The position numbers and the translations under genes are program-made. From Streptomyces spinosus (GTDB lineage: Bacteria; Actinomycetota; Actinomycetes; Streptomycetales; Streptomycetaceae): a stretch of DNA of 64,000 nucleotides. Below are positions 1 to 7,733 of this stretch, piece by piece (position 1 is the stretch's first letter; each line of letters opens with the position of its first letter). The notes beneath the pieces are model-generated. The model searched no databases. It was not told where the DNA came from and saw nothing but the letters and a program-made list of their open reading frames with translations. The stretch lies in the NCBI RefSeq assembly GCF_020400655.1, contig NZ_JAINRC010000004.1, positions 1 to 64,000 of the forward strand, written 5' to 3'.

Positions 1-247
1 CCCTGTCGGCGGGGTGTGTCGGGGTTTTCGGCTTTCGCCGTCCGCCCTTTCGACATTCACTACGTTAGCCGATTCCCTCGGGAACTCATAATCGAGTCTC
101 GCGGGTTCGAATTCGGACGCACGGGTGCGCCGAAAACGACCCCGTTGAGGGGCTGGAGCTAGGTAGTGGGTTGGCCGCTCCGGCTGCAGGTGATCACCGT
201 ACCCGGTTCAGCGGCTCGGGCTACATTACGCACCTCGGCGGGCCGCG
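1..247. other. left-edge region, no assigned gene
   Basis: This stretch lies downstream of the glycosylase gene. It is less GC-rich than the rest (about positions 40-120) and contains a CATAAT hexamer at 87-92 on the plus strand that could be a -10 box, without a convincing -35 partner. One plus-strand frame is open from the window edge to a TAG at 160-162 and could be the 3' end of a truncated gene, but its codon choice is not Streptomyces-like, so I do not call it a CDS. Confidence 0.4.
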
Positions 248-898
248 TCAACTTCGACGGCGCTTCGGTACGTGGGCGCGATAGGGGCTCACCGTCGGGT
301 CGTCGGCGATCCAGAAGCGCCACGGGTGGAGGTCGCCGTCGCCTCCCTCGCCGGCGACGCCGGTGCGGGGACCGCTGCGTACCTGGTCGGAGGGGACCGG
401 TGTCCCCGTGAGCATCTTCAGGGGTGCCTCTCCGGAGGCGCACGCGTCGGCGCCGTCCAGGGCCCGGTCGACCTCCAGGGCTGTGGCCAGCCGGGCCGGC
501 CCCTTGGCCAGTTCCTTGTCGTTCCGGGCCGAAACGCGTCGCTTGCGGGCCAGCTCGGCGCCCTCCACCACCTCGCCCGCGCGCAGCAGGACCCCGCTGG
601 CCCGGCCCTCGGGTCCGCAGACCAGGTTCATGCAGTGCCACATGCCGTAGGTGAAGTAGACGTACACGTGTCCGGGCGGGCCGAACATCACCGCGTTGCG
701 GACGGTGGGGCCGCGGTAGGCGTGCGAACCGGGGTCGTTCGGGCCGTCGTACGCCTCCACCTCCGTGAGGCGGAGGGCGATTGGACCGTCGGGGGTCGTC
801 CGGACCAGGACGCGGCCGAGGAGGTCGGGCGCGACCTCCAGTACCGGGCGGTCGAAGAAGGCTCGGGGCAGTGGCGTACGGTCCGGGGGCGCGATCAT
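248..898 (-). CDS. DNA-3-methyladenine glycosylase (AAG/MPG family)
   Basis: A 216-residue protein of the monofunctional alkyladenine DNA glycosylase family, which removes 3-methyladenine and other damaged purines as the first step of base excision repair. Visible family blocks are [17 protein letters not shown] near the N-terminus, [18 protein letters not shown] (the E-A-Y and D-P-x-S-H segments), [19 protein letters not shown] (the Y-V-Y-x-x-Y-G-M core) and [12 protein letters not shown]. The length is typical. The frame stays open further upstream, but the homologous part begins right after the ATG at 898, so that start is used. It is divergent from the Spo0M-like gene, with about 100 bp between them. 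Confidence 0.92.
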   Translation of the reverse strand: MIAPPDRTPLPRAFFDRPVLEVAPDLLGRVLVRTTPDGPIALRLTEVEAYDGPNDPGSHAYRGPTVRNAVMFGPPGHVYVYFTYGMWHCMNLVCGPEGRASGVLLRAGEVVEGAELARKRRVSARNDKELAKGPARLATALEVDRALDGADACASGEAPLKMLTGTPVPSDQVRSGPRTGVAGEGGDGDLHPWRFWIADDPTVSPYRAHVPKRRRS

Positions 899-998
899 GC
901 CCTCCGAGGGTAGTCCAGACGGGGCGGCGCGCCGGCGGAACCGGGTGCGGGCGGATCGCGTTTGTACGGGTCGAGGGTCCATTCGTAAAGGGAGAGTC

Positions 999-1781
999 AT
1001 GGCGTTCAAGAAGCTGCTCGCGAGCCTGGGGGCCGGCGGGGCGTCGGTCGAGACGGTGCTGACCGAGGTCAACGTCGTACCGGGTGGTGTCGTCCAGGGC
1101 GAGGTGCGGATCCAGGGCGGATCGGTGAACCAGGCCATCGAGGGGCTGTCCGTCGGTCTGCAGGCCAAGGTCGAGGTCGAGAGCGGCGACCAGGAGTACA
1201 AGCAGGACATCGAGTTCACCAAGGTCCGGCTCGGCGGTGCCTTCGAGTTGCAGGCGGGTGCCGTGCACGCGGTGCCGTTCGGGCTGGAGATCCCCTGGGA
1301 GACGCCGATCACCATGATCGACGGACAGGCGCTGCGGGGGATGAACATCGGTGTGACCACCGAGCTGGCGATCGCGCGGGCCGTGGACTCCGGGGATCTG
1401 GACCCGATCAACGTGCACCCGCTGCCGGCGCAGAAGGCGATCCTGGACGCCTTCATCCAGCTGGGCTTCCGCTTCAAGAGCGCCGACATGGAGCGCGGCC
1501 ACATCCGGGGTACGCGGCAGAGGCTGCCCTTCTACCAGGAGATCGAGTTCTTCCCGCCGTCGCAGTACCGGGGGCTGAACCAGGTCGAGCTGAGCTTCGT
1601 CGCCGACGAGCACGCGATGGACGTCGTGCTGGAGATGGACAAGAAGGCGGGCCTGTTCAGCGAGGGCTCGGACACCTTCCGCTCCTTCCAGGTGGGCCTG
1701 AACGACTGGCAGGGGACCGACTGGGCGGCTTACCTCAACCAGTGGCTGTCCGAGGTCGGCAGCAAGCGCAACTGGTTCTAG
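999..1781 (+). CDS. Spo0M/SpoM-like sporulation-control protein
   Basis: A 260-residue soluble protein of the Spo0M family (arrestin-like beta-sandwich fold). It opens with [14 protein letters not shown], followed by [25 protein letters not shown], the usual family beginning, and shows the conserved [13 protein letters not shown] and FFPP blocks. In Bacillus the family affects sporulation; in Streptomyces the role is presumed developmental and is inferred only. GGGAGAG lies just before the ATG at 999, which fixes the start. The C-terminus ends in [12 protein letters not shown]. The next gene follows after 45 bp on the same strand, so the two may be co-transcribed. Confidence 0.88.
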   Translation: MAFKKLLASLGAGGASVETVLTEVNVVPGGVVQGEVRIQGGSVNQAIEGLSVGLQAKVEVESGDQEYKQDIEFTKVRLGGAFELQAGAVHAVPFGLEIPWETPITMIDGQALRGMNIGVTTELAIARAVDSGDLDPINVHPLPAQKAILDAFIQLGFRFKSADMERGHIRGTRQRLPFYQEIEFFPPSQYRGLNQVELSFVADEHAMDVVLEMDKKAGLFSEGSDTFRSFQVGLNDWQGTDWAAYLNQWLSEVGSKRNWF

Positions 1782-1826
1782 GCTCGGGAACCGCTGGTTC
1801 CAGATCATCGATCAGGAGGTACCGAG

Positions 1827-2366
1827 GTGACCGAGCTCAAGCGGCGGCCGCTCCCCCACGACTTCCATCCGCCCGTGCCGTCGTTCACGGTGACGAGCGA
1901 GGACATCGAGGAGGGTGCGACGCTCAAGAGCGCCCAGGTGCACGCGGAGGGCAACACGTCGCCGCAGCTGCGCTGGGAGGGCTTCCCGCCCGAGACCAAG
2001 AGCTTCGCCGTGACCTGCTACGACCCCGACGCGCCGACCGGCAGCGGGTTCTGGCACTGGGTCCTGTTCGACATCCCGGCCTCCGTGACGGAGCTGCCGG
2101 CGGGTGCGGGCAGCGGCAAGTTCGAGGGGCTGCCCCCGGGCGCCGTGCACGTGCGCAACGACTACGGCACGAAGGACTTCGGGGGTGCCGCTCCGCCGCC
2201 CGGGGACGGCCCGCACCGGTACGTCTTCACGGTGTACGCGGTCGACCAGGAGAAGCTGGGCCCGGACGCGGACGTCTCCCCGGCCGTCGTCGGATTCAAC
2301 CTGCGCTTCCACACGATCGCGCGTGCCCAGCTCGTCGGTGAGTACGAGAACCCCGCGCAGGGCTGA
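1827..2366 (+). CDS. YbhB/YbcL family PEBP (Raf-kinase-inhibitor-like) protein
   Basis: A 179-residue phosphatidylethanolamine-binding-protein homologue. The anion-binding pocket signature is clear: CYDPDAP followed by FWHWVLFDIP, then a GxxG segment and HRYVFTVYAVD. The bacterial members are small cytosolic proteins whose ligand is mostly unknown. The start is a GTG at 1827 preceded by a strong AGGAGGT at 1813-1819. No signal peptide is visible. A Rho-independent terminator follows 40 bp after the stop and closes the transcript that probably begins upstream of the Spo0M-like gene. Confidence 0.92.
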   Translation: MTELKRRPLPHDFHPPVPSFTVTSEDIEEGATLKSAQVHAEGNTSPQLRWEGFPPETKSFAVTCYDPDAPTGSGFWHWVLFDIPASVTELPAGAGSGKFEGLPPGAVHVRNDYGTKDFGGAAPPPGDGPHRYVFTVYAVDQEKLGPDADVSPAVVGFNLRFHTIARAQLVGEYENPAQG

Positions 2367-2406
2367 CGTCACCGCAAGGATTCAGCCAAGGGTTCATTGA
2401 ACGTTT

Positions 2407-2449
2407 GCCCGCCTCCGGTCTTGGAAGTGATCGGAGGCGGGCATTTTTT
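2407..2449 (+). terminator. Rho-independent terminator
   Basis: GCCCGCCTCCG (2407-2417) and CGGAGGCGGGC (2432-2442) form a perfect 11-bp stem with a 14-base loop, followed by a run of Ts. This is a classical terminator with a U-tract, unusual for this GC-rich genome, and it ends the PEBP transcript. Confidence 0.9.
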
Positions 2450-2534
2450 ATTGCGTTGTCCATCTCGGCGCGCCCGTCCAGAGTTGATCCGAGCCCGCCG
2501 GGGGGTGGGCAGGTGCACACGGGAGGTGGGCTGG

Positions 2535-3041
2535 ATGCGTGACACGCTGGTGCTGAACGCGAGCTTCGAGCCGCTGTCGACGGTGACGCTGAACCGTGCG
2601 GTCGTCCTGGTGCTCCGGGACAAGGCCGTCGTCGAGCAGGCCCATCCCGAGCTGCGGATGCGGGGTGCCGATGTCGACATACCGGCGCCTCGGGTGATCC
2701 GGTTGTGCCGGTATGTCCGGGTGCCGTTCCGAAGACGAGCTCCGTGGTCGCGGCGGGGGGTGCTGGTCAGGGACCGGCACCGGTGCGCGTACTGCGGGCG
2801 GCGGGCGACGACCGTGGACCACGTGGTGCCGCGGTCTCAGGGCGGGCAGGACTCCTGGCTGAATACGGTCGCCGCGTGTGCGGAGGACAACCACCGGAAG
2901 GCGAACAGGACTCCGGAGGAGGCCGGGATGGCGCTGCTCCGGGAGCCGTTCGAGCCGACGCCGGCGGACGCGATGCTCCTGGCTCTGGGCGCCGAGGACT
3001 TCGACGCGCTTCCTGAGTGGCTCGCTCGGGACGCCGCCTAG
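2535..3041 (+). CDS. HNH endonuclease family protein
   Basis: A 168-residue HNH-family protein common in actinobacteria. It begins MRDTLVLNASFEPLSTVTLNRAVVL, the usual N-terminal block. The HNH core follows: DRHRCAYC (first zinc pair), TTVDHVVPRSQGG (first catalytic His), DSWLNTVAAC and NHRKAN. The second zinc pair is incomplete, since the usual C-x-x-C before NHRK reads C-A-E-D, so metal binding may differ. The family's cellular role is not established. The ATG at 2535 follows GGGAGGTGGG; the frame stays open upstream, but the family N-terminus supports this start. Confidence 0.88.
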   Translation: MRDTLVLNASFEPLSTVTLNRAVVLVLRDKAVVEQAHPELRMRGADVDIPAPRVIRLCRYVRVPFRRRAPWSRRGVLVRDRHRCAYCGRRATTVDHVVPRSQGGQDSWLNTVAACAEDNHRKANRTPEEAGMALLREPFEPTPADAMLLALGAEDFDALPEWLARDAA

Positions 3042-3104
3042 GCCTCTGCGCGTCTGCCGCGTCCTGTTGGCCGGCGGCCTCCGGTTGTCCGTCGCTTCTC
3101 GCGC

Positions 3105-3141
3105 GGTTCCCCGCGCCCCCGAGGGGGCGCGGGGAGGAACC
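3105..3141. terminator. bidirectional terminator hairpin
   Basis: GGTTCC plus CCGCGCCCCC (3105-3120) pairs with GGGGGCGCGG (3123-3132) and GGAACC (3136-3141) around a very tight loop. This is the widespread Streptomyces intergenic hairpin type and lies between the converging HNH and SPFH genes. Confidence 0.75.
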
Positions 3142-3159
3142 CGGCGGTTTTCGTGTGCC

Positions 3160-4119
3160 TCAGTCGATGCTCGGCTTCTCCCGGCGCTCGGAACCGGCGG
3201 AGCCGCCGTTGCCCGATGAGCCGTTGTTGCCCGAACCTCCGCCCAGGGGGCCGAAGTTGCCCATCGCTCCGGAGAGGCCCTTGAGGGCGTCGCCGATCTC
3301 GCTGGGGACGATCCAGAGCTTGTTGGCGTCACCCTCGGCGATCTTGGGGAGCATCTGGAGGTACTGGTAGGACAGCAGCTTCTGGTCCGGGTCACCGGCG
3401 TGGATGGCCTCGAAGACCGTGCGGACGGCCTGGGCCTCGCCCTCGGCGCGCAGGGCCGCCGCCTTGGCCTCACCTTCGGCGCGCAGGATCTGCGACTGCT
3501 TCTCGCCCTCGGCGGTGAGGATGGCGGCCTGGCGCGTGCCTTCCGCGGTGAGGATGGCGGCGCGCTTGTCACGGTCGGCGCGCATCTGCTTCTCCATCGA
3601 GTCCTGGATGGAGGTCGGGGGCTCGATGGCCTTCAGTTCCACGCGGTTGACGCGGATGCCCCACTTCCCGGTGGCCTCGTCCAGGACCCCGCGCAGGGCC
3701 GCGTTGATCTCCTCGCGGGAGGTCAGGGTCCGTTCCAGGTCCATGCCGCCGATGATGTTGCGCAGGGTGGTGACGGTGAGCTGCTCGATCGCCTGGATGT
3801 AGCTGGCGACCTCGTAGGTGGCGGCCCGGGCGTCGGTGACCTGGTAGTAGATGACCGTGTCGATGTTCACGACCAGGTTGTCCTGGGTGATCACCGGCTG
3901 CGGCGGGAACGGGACGACCTGCTCGCGCAGATCGATGCGGTTGCGGATGGTGTCGATGAACGGGACCACGATGTTGAGGCCCGCGTTCAGCGTCCGCGTG
4001 TAACGGCCGAAGCGCTCGACGATGGCCGCGCTGGCCTGTGGGATGACTTGGATCGTCTTGATCAGGGCGATGAAGACCAACACCACCAGGATGATCAGGA
4101 CGATGATGACCGGTTCCAT
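3160..4119 (-). CDS. SPFH/band 7 (stomatin-like) membrane protein
   Basis: A 319-residue stomatin/prohibitin-type protein of the QmcA/paraslipin group. Residues 4-24 form an N-terminal membrane segment (VIIVLIILVVLVFIALIKT). The SPFH domain follows, with AAIVERFGRYTRTLNAGLNI and REQVVPFPPQPVITQDN. A helical region rich in A and E (residues about 180-235) carries the repeats AILTAEGTRQA, AILTAEGEKQS and ILRAEGEAKA, which drive ring assembly in the family. The C-terminus is Gly/Ser/Asn-rich and disordered. The NfeD gene upstream (4241-4672) is its usual partner, so this is a membrane microdomain pair; a gap of 121 bp separates them. Confidence 0.93.
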   Translation of the reverse strand: MEPVIIVLIILVVLVFIALIKTIQVIPQASAAIVERFGRYTRTLNAGLNIVVPFIDTIRNRIDLREQVVPFPPQPVITQDNLVVNIDTVIYYQVTDARAATYEVASYIQAIEQLTVTTLRNIIGGMDLERTLTSREEINAALRGVLDEATGKWGIRVNRVELKAIEPPTSIQDSMEKQMRADRDKRAAILTAEGTRQAAILTAEGEKQSQILRAEGEAKAAALRAEGEAQAVRTVFEAIHAGDPDQKLLSYQYLQMLPKIAEGDANKLWIVPSEIGDALKGLSGAMGNFGPLGGGSGNNGSSGNGGSAGSERREKPSID

Positions 4120-4240
4120 CGTCGTTCCCCGTACCCTTCCGCCTCGGCGCTTTCGGCAGATCTCATGACTGTTGAAGATCTTGCTGTCGAGTCTGACAGA
4201 CCCTCGCGCAACTCGTGAGTCGTTCTCGGTGAGTTGGCCC

Positions 4241-4672
4241 TCAGATGACGATCGCGGTGGCCCCTTCGATGTCCACGACGTCCACCTCCTGGCCCACTTC
4301 GTAGGCGCGGCCGGTGTCGAGGGCGCGGGCCGACCACACTTCCCCGGCTAGTTTGATGCGGCCGCCGGACGCGTCGACCCGTTCCAGGACGACGGCCTGC
4401 CTGCCCTTCAACGCCTCCACGCCGGTGGCGAGTCGGGGACTGCGCCGGCCGTGCCGGGCGGCTATGGGCCGGACGACGCCGATGAGGGCGACGGAGACGA
4501 CGACGAACGTCAGGACCTGGATGACCGCGCCGAAGCCGAGGGCGGAGGCGACCGCGGCCGCCACGGCTCCCACCGCGAGCATGCCGAACTCCGGCAACGC
4601 GGTGACCACGAGCGGGATTCCGAGTGCCGCCGCGCCGATGAGCCACCACACCCATGCGTCGATGTCGTTCAC
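4241..4672 (-). CDS. NfeD family membrane protein
   Basis: A 143-residue short-form NfeD protein. Two or three hydrophobic segments fill residues 8-70 (WWLIGAAALGIPLVV, AVGAVAAAVASALGFGAV, TFVVVSVALIGVV). They are followed by the soluble OB-fold domain, with EALKGRQAVVLERVD, GGRIKLAGEVWSARAL and VGQEVDVVDIEGATAIV. NfeD proteins associate with SPFH proteins encoded next to them, as here, where the band 7 gene is immediately downstream. There is no protease domain, so it is the truncated type. A regulatory role in membrane domain organisation is inferred from the pairing. Confidence 0.92.
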   Translation of the reverse strand: MNDIDAWVWWLIGAAALGIPLVVTALPEFGMLAVGAVAAAVASALGFGAVIQVLTFVVVSVALIGVVRPIAARHGRRSPRLATGVEALKGRQAVVLERVDASGGRIKLAGEVWSARALDTGRAYEVGQEVDVVDIEGATAIVI

Positions 4673-4732
4673 ATGGTCATGGTAGGGCCGCGGTCGGGCG
4701 GCGGACAGGGCGCGCGGGGGAGAGCAGAGGGG

Positions 4733-5530
4733 TCAGGACAGGGGCAGACCCTGGGCGGTCCAGCGGTCGCCGACCTGCTCCACGACGAGCGGGAGGCCGA
4801 AGCAGAGGGAGAGGTTGCGGGAGCTGAGTTCGAGCTCGATCGGGCCGGCGGCGAGCACCTTGCCCTGGCGGATCATGAGGACGTGGGTGAAGCCGGGGGC
4901 GATCTCCTCGACGTGGTGCGTGACCATGATCATCGAGGGGGCGATGGGGTCGCGGGCGAGCCGGCCGAGGCGGCGTACCAGGTCCTCGCGGCCGCCGAGG
5001 TCGAGACCGGCGGCGGGTTCGTCCAGCAGGAGCAGTTCGGGGTCGGTCATCAGGGCGCGGGCGATCAGGGTGCGCTTGCGCTCGCCCTCGGAGAGGGTGC
5101 CGAACTTGCGGTCCAGGTAGTCGCTCATGCCGAGGCGGTCGAGGAAGGCGCGGGCGCGCCGCTCGTCGACCTCGTCGTACTCCTCCTGCCAGTGGGCGGT
5201 CATGCCGTAGGCGGCCGTCAGGACGGTCTCCAGCACGGTCTGGCGCTTGGGGAGCTTGTCGGCCATGGCCATGCCGGCCATGCCGATGCGGGGGCGCAGC
5301 TCGAAGACGTCGGTGCCGGGCTTGCCGAGGGTCTCGCCGAGGATGGTGGCGGTGCCCTTGCTGGGGTAGAGGTAGCTGGAGGCGACGTTCAGGAGGGTGG
5401 TCTTGCCGGCACCGTTGGGACCGAGGATGACCCAGCGCTCGCCCTCCTTCACCGACCAGGAGACCTGGTCCACCAGAGCCCGGCCCTCACGGACCACGGA
5501 TACGTCCTGAAGCTCCAGAACATCGCTCAT
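4733..5530 (-). CDS. ABC transporter ATP-binding protein
   Basis: A 265-residue ATPase of the ABC family. Walker A is GPNGAGKTTLL (about residues 38-48), the signature is LSEGERKRTLIARAL, Walker B is LLLLDEPAAGLDLGG and the switch histidine is in MVTHHVEEI. No permease gene is adjacent, so it resembles the stand-alone ModF/YlmA-like ATPases found alone in actinobacteria. The substrate is unknown. The start at 5530 (ATG) begins MSDVLELQDVSVVREG, typical for the fold. It is divergent from the conserved hypothetical gene at 5682. Confidence 0.9.
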   Translation of the reverse strand: MSDVLELQDVSVVREGRALVDQVSWSVKEGERWVILGPNGAGKTTLLNVASSYLYPSKGTATILGETLGKPGTDVFELRPRIGMAGMAMADKLPKRQTVLETVLTAAYGMTAHWQEEYDEVDERRARAFLDRLGMSDYLDRKFGTLSEGERKRTLIARALMTDPELLLLDEPAAGLDLGGREDLVRRLGRLARDPIAPSMIMVTHHVEEIAPGFTHVLMIRQGKVLAAGPIELELSSRNLSLCFGLPLVVEQVGDRWTAQGLPLS

Positions 5531-5681
5531 GAGCGCGTTGTCTCCCCTTGCAGTGTGGCCGGTCTCGGCTGTCGCGTACGCCTGTGGCTCGGGTCCGCCG
5601 CGCCCGTGGGCGCAGCCCTTATGAAATCTACGCCACGAGTGCCCCGCTCCATTCCATCGGTCCGGTCCTTAGGGTGGGGGC

Positions 5682-6470
5682 ATGCTCTCGGAACCGCGTT
5701 CAGGACGCCTCGCCGCTTGGGGAAACGCCCTTCTGGCCGGACTTGTCTCTCCGGATGACGCCGTACTCGCCGTCGTGGGCGGGGACGCCGTGCACCGGGT
5801 GGAGGGGCTGCCCGGTGAGTCCGCGCCGGTCGGGCTGACCCTCGCTCTGGGGCGGCTGCGCACGCTGGGGGTGACCGGACTGCGGGTGGCTCTGCCCGCG
5901 CCGGGGCATCCGCTGGGGCTGAGCGGCCCGCCGGAGTTCAACGCGCGTGCGCTGGAGGCCGAGGAGGCGGTGGTCTGTCACGGCGCCGCGTTCGGGCTGG
6001 TGCCCGAGGTGTACGAGGCCGGCCCCGAGGGTGATGTACATGCCGAGGTGCTCTGGCACGTGCTGCCGGTGCGGGAGGCGCCGCCCGCCGACGTGCCGTC
6101 GCTGGGCGAGGCCGAGCGGGAGCTGGCGGAGGCGCTGCGGGAGGCGACGGAGGTGCTGTCGAAGCTGGACGTCGCCGGGTCGGGGCCGGTGGCGGAGGCG
6201 GCGATCGACGCGTACCGGGCGCGGGCCGAGCGGGGCCGGGAGGTGCTGGCGCCGGGTTACCCGTCGCGTGCCGTGCGGGTGCTGGAGCTGGCGCAGCGGG
6301 TGGGGCTGCTGGTGTCCCTGGCCTACGGCAACGGCCACGGGGGCGCGGTGAGCGCCTCGGAGATGGCGGCCCGGGGAGCGGCGCTGCGGCCGGTGGAACG
6401 GACGGCCCGGCGGGCGCAGGTCGCGGCGTACAACTCGTTCGTGGAGGAGCGCGAGCGCGGGGTGCGGTGA
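5682..6470 (+). CDS. conserved actinobacterial protein of unknown function
   Basis: A 262-residue soluble protein with no catalytic motif that I recognise. It begins MLSEPRSGRLAAWGNALLAGLVSPDDA, which resembles family members I recall from other Streptomyces. The middle has an Ala/Glu-rich helical stretch (GEAERELAEALREATEVLSKL). GGTGGGGGC precedes the ATG. It is divergent from the ABC ATPase gene and has no obvious operon partner, so I assign no function. Confidence 0.8.
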   Translation: MLSEPRSGRLAAWGNALLAGLVSPDDAVLAVVGGDAVHRVEGLPGESAPVGLTLALGRLRTLGVTGLRVALPAPGHPLGLSGPPEFNARALEAEEAVVCHGAAFGLVPEVYEAGPEGDVHAEVLWHVLPVREAPPADVPSLGEAERELAEALREATEVLSKLDVAGSGPVAEAAIDAYRARAERGREVLAPGYPSRAVRVLELAQRVGLLVSLAYGNGHGGAVSASEMAARGAALRPVERTARRAQVAAYNSFVEERERGVR

Positions 6471-6629
6471 GCCGCGGCGGGGCCGGCGCGGACGTCCGGG
6501 AGGCCCTGGTGCGGCGCGGACGCCTTGCGGTCCCGGGGCCGTCGCGGAAAGACGCCGGCGGCGGCCCTGGGCCGTGCGAGCCGGACGCGACGCCCGGCGG
6601 ACGCTCCTGCGGTGAGGGGACCGACTGAC

Positions 6630-6653
6630 AGGCCCCCGGTGCGCCGGGGGCCT
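6630..6653 (-). terminator. chpE terminator hairpin
   Basis: AGGCCCCCGG and CCGGGGGCCT form a perfect 10-bp stem around a TGCG loop, 20 bp beyond the chpE stop codon. There is no T-tract, as is usual for Streptomyces terminators. Confidence 0.75.
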
Positions 6654-6672
6654 GCGGTCGTCGCCGACGGTC

Positions 6673-6918
6673 TCAGTGGTTGAGGCCGAGGTTGCCGAAG
6701 GCCGGGTTCAGCACCCCGATGACGTTCACGCTGTCGCCGACGGCGTTCACCGGGACGTGCACCGGGACCTGGGCGACGTTGCCCGAGCCGACGCCCGGGG
6801 AGCCGGCGGCCTCGCCGGCCGCGTGGGCGCCGCCGTGGGCCGAGGCCAGACCGGCACCGGCCGCCACCAGGCCCCCGGCCACCATCGTCACGGCCGCCGC
6901 CTTCTTCAGGTTCTTCAC
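6673..6918 (-). CDS. chpE: short chaplin ChpE
   Basis: An 81-residue secreted chaplin. A Sec signal peptide (KNLKKAAAVTMVAGGLVAA, cleaved about at ASA-HG, residue 27) precedes one chaplin domain, with GSPGVGSGNVAQVPVHVPVN, VIGVLNPAFGN and a C-terminal NH. Chaplins assemble into amyloid-like surfactant films that let aerial hyphae leave the medium and build the rodlet layer. The two cysteines present in most chaplins are absent, the known mark of ChpE. The start is a GTG at 6918 behind GGAGGGG; the longer upstream frame lacks the signal peptide and is rejected. An 18-bp perfect palindrome lies just upstream. Confidence 0.93.
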   Translation of the reverse strand: MKNLKKAAAVTMVAGGLVAAGAGLASAHGGAHAAGEAAGSPGVGSGNVAQVPVHVPVNAVGDSVNVIGVLNPAFGNLGLNH

Positions 6919-6941
6919 TGTCTTCCCCTCCTGGTCGTTCA

Positions 6942-6959
6942 CCGCGGTGATCACCGCGG
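6942..6959. promoter_or_regulatory. perfect 18-bp palindrome upstream of chpE
   Basis: CCGCGGTGATCACCGCGG is its own reverse complement and ends 24 bp before the chpE start codon. It could be an operator or, if transcribed, a hairpin that occludes the ribosome site. A partial copy of the half site (GATCACCGC) recurs at about 6980-6990. Confidence 0.55.
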
Positions 6960-7091
6960 CACGCACGGAAGAACGGCGGAGATCACCGCAAGGGTGCGCC
7001 ATCCGGGTGACATTCCCACGACGGTATGAAATCCGGGTCCGGACCGTGACGCTCCGTGTCGCCGCGGGCCGGGCGTCGGTCAGGAGGCGGG

Positions 7092-7733
7092 TCAGCCGGT
7101 CACGCCGTGGCGTACGGCCCACAGCGCGGCCTGGGTGCGGTCGGCGAGGTCGAGTTTCATCAGGATGTTGGAGACGTGCGTCTTGACGGTCTTCTCGGAC
7201 AGGACGAGCGCGCGGGCTATCTCGCGGTTGGAGCGGCCGTCCGCGATCAGGCCGAGCACCTCGCGCTCCCGCTCGGTGAGCGAACCTCCCCTGCCCTGCC
7301 CGGTGCCGGCCTCGTCCTGGGAGAGCAGGGCGCCGGCCACCTCGGGCTGGAGCAGGACGTGCCCGGCGTGCACGGAGCGGATGGCCCCGGCGAGGGCGTC
7401 GGGATCCACGTCCTTGTAGACGTACCCGGCGGCGCCCGCGCGCAGGGCCGGGACGACCGTGCGCTGCTCGGTGAAGCTGGTGACGATGAGCACGCGCGCG
7501 GGGTTGTCGAGTTCCCGCAGTCTGCGCAGGGCGTCGATGCCGTCCATGCCCGGCATCTTGACGTCCATGAGGACGACGTCGGGCCGCAGCTCCTCGGCGC
7601 GGGCGACTCCCTCGGCGCCGTCGGCGGCCTCGCCGACGACCTCGATGTCGTCCTGTACCTCCAGGAAGGTGCGCAGGCCCCGGCGGACGACCTGGTGGTC
7701 GTCGACCAGCAGGACTTTGATCGGTTCACCCAC
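7092..7733 (-). CDS. NarL/FixJ-family response regulator
   Basis: A 213-residue two-component regulator. The receiver domain (residues 5-120) has the acidic pair D11-D12, the phosphoacceptor D57 in VVLMDVKMPGMDG, and the conserved T and K in VTSFTEQ and YVYKDVD. The LuxR-type helix-turn-helix (about 150-210) reads LTEREREVLGLIADGRSNREIARAL then SEKTVKTHVSNILMKL. The GTG start at 7733 lies inside the 3' end of the sensor kinase gene (8-bp overlap), so the pair is translationally coupled. Targets are unknown; the nearby chaplin gene is transcribed in the same direction and could be one, but this is only proximity. Confidence 0.93.
   Translation of the reverse strand: MGEPIKVLLVDDHQVVRRGLRTFLEVQDDIEVVGEAADGAEGVARAEELRPDVVLMDVKMPGMDGIDALRRLRELDNPARVLIVTSFTEQRTVVPALRAGAAGYVYKDVDPDALAGAIRSVHAGHVLLQPEVAGALLSQDEAGTGQGRGGSLTEREREVLGLIADGRSNREIARALVLSEKTVKTHVSNILMKLDLADRTQAALWAVRHGVTG

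Noticed and set aside
104..114. GGTTCGAATTC looks like a tRNA T-loop.
   Set aside because: The flanking bases cannot form the T-stem and no anticodon or acceptor arms are present.
1..162. A partial CDS at the left edge ending with TAG at 160-162.
   Set aside because: The frame is open, but its codon use is not Streptomyces-like and no family is recognised, so it is only mentioned.
159..1808. A minus-strand open frame of about 550 codons across the glycosylase and Spo0M-like genes.
   Set aside because: It is the shadow of the real genes in other frames, with no recognisable sequence.
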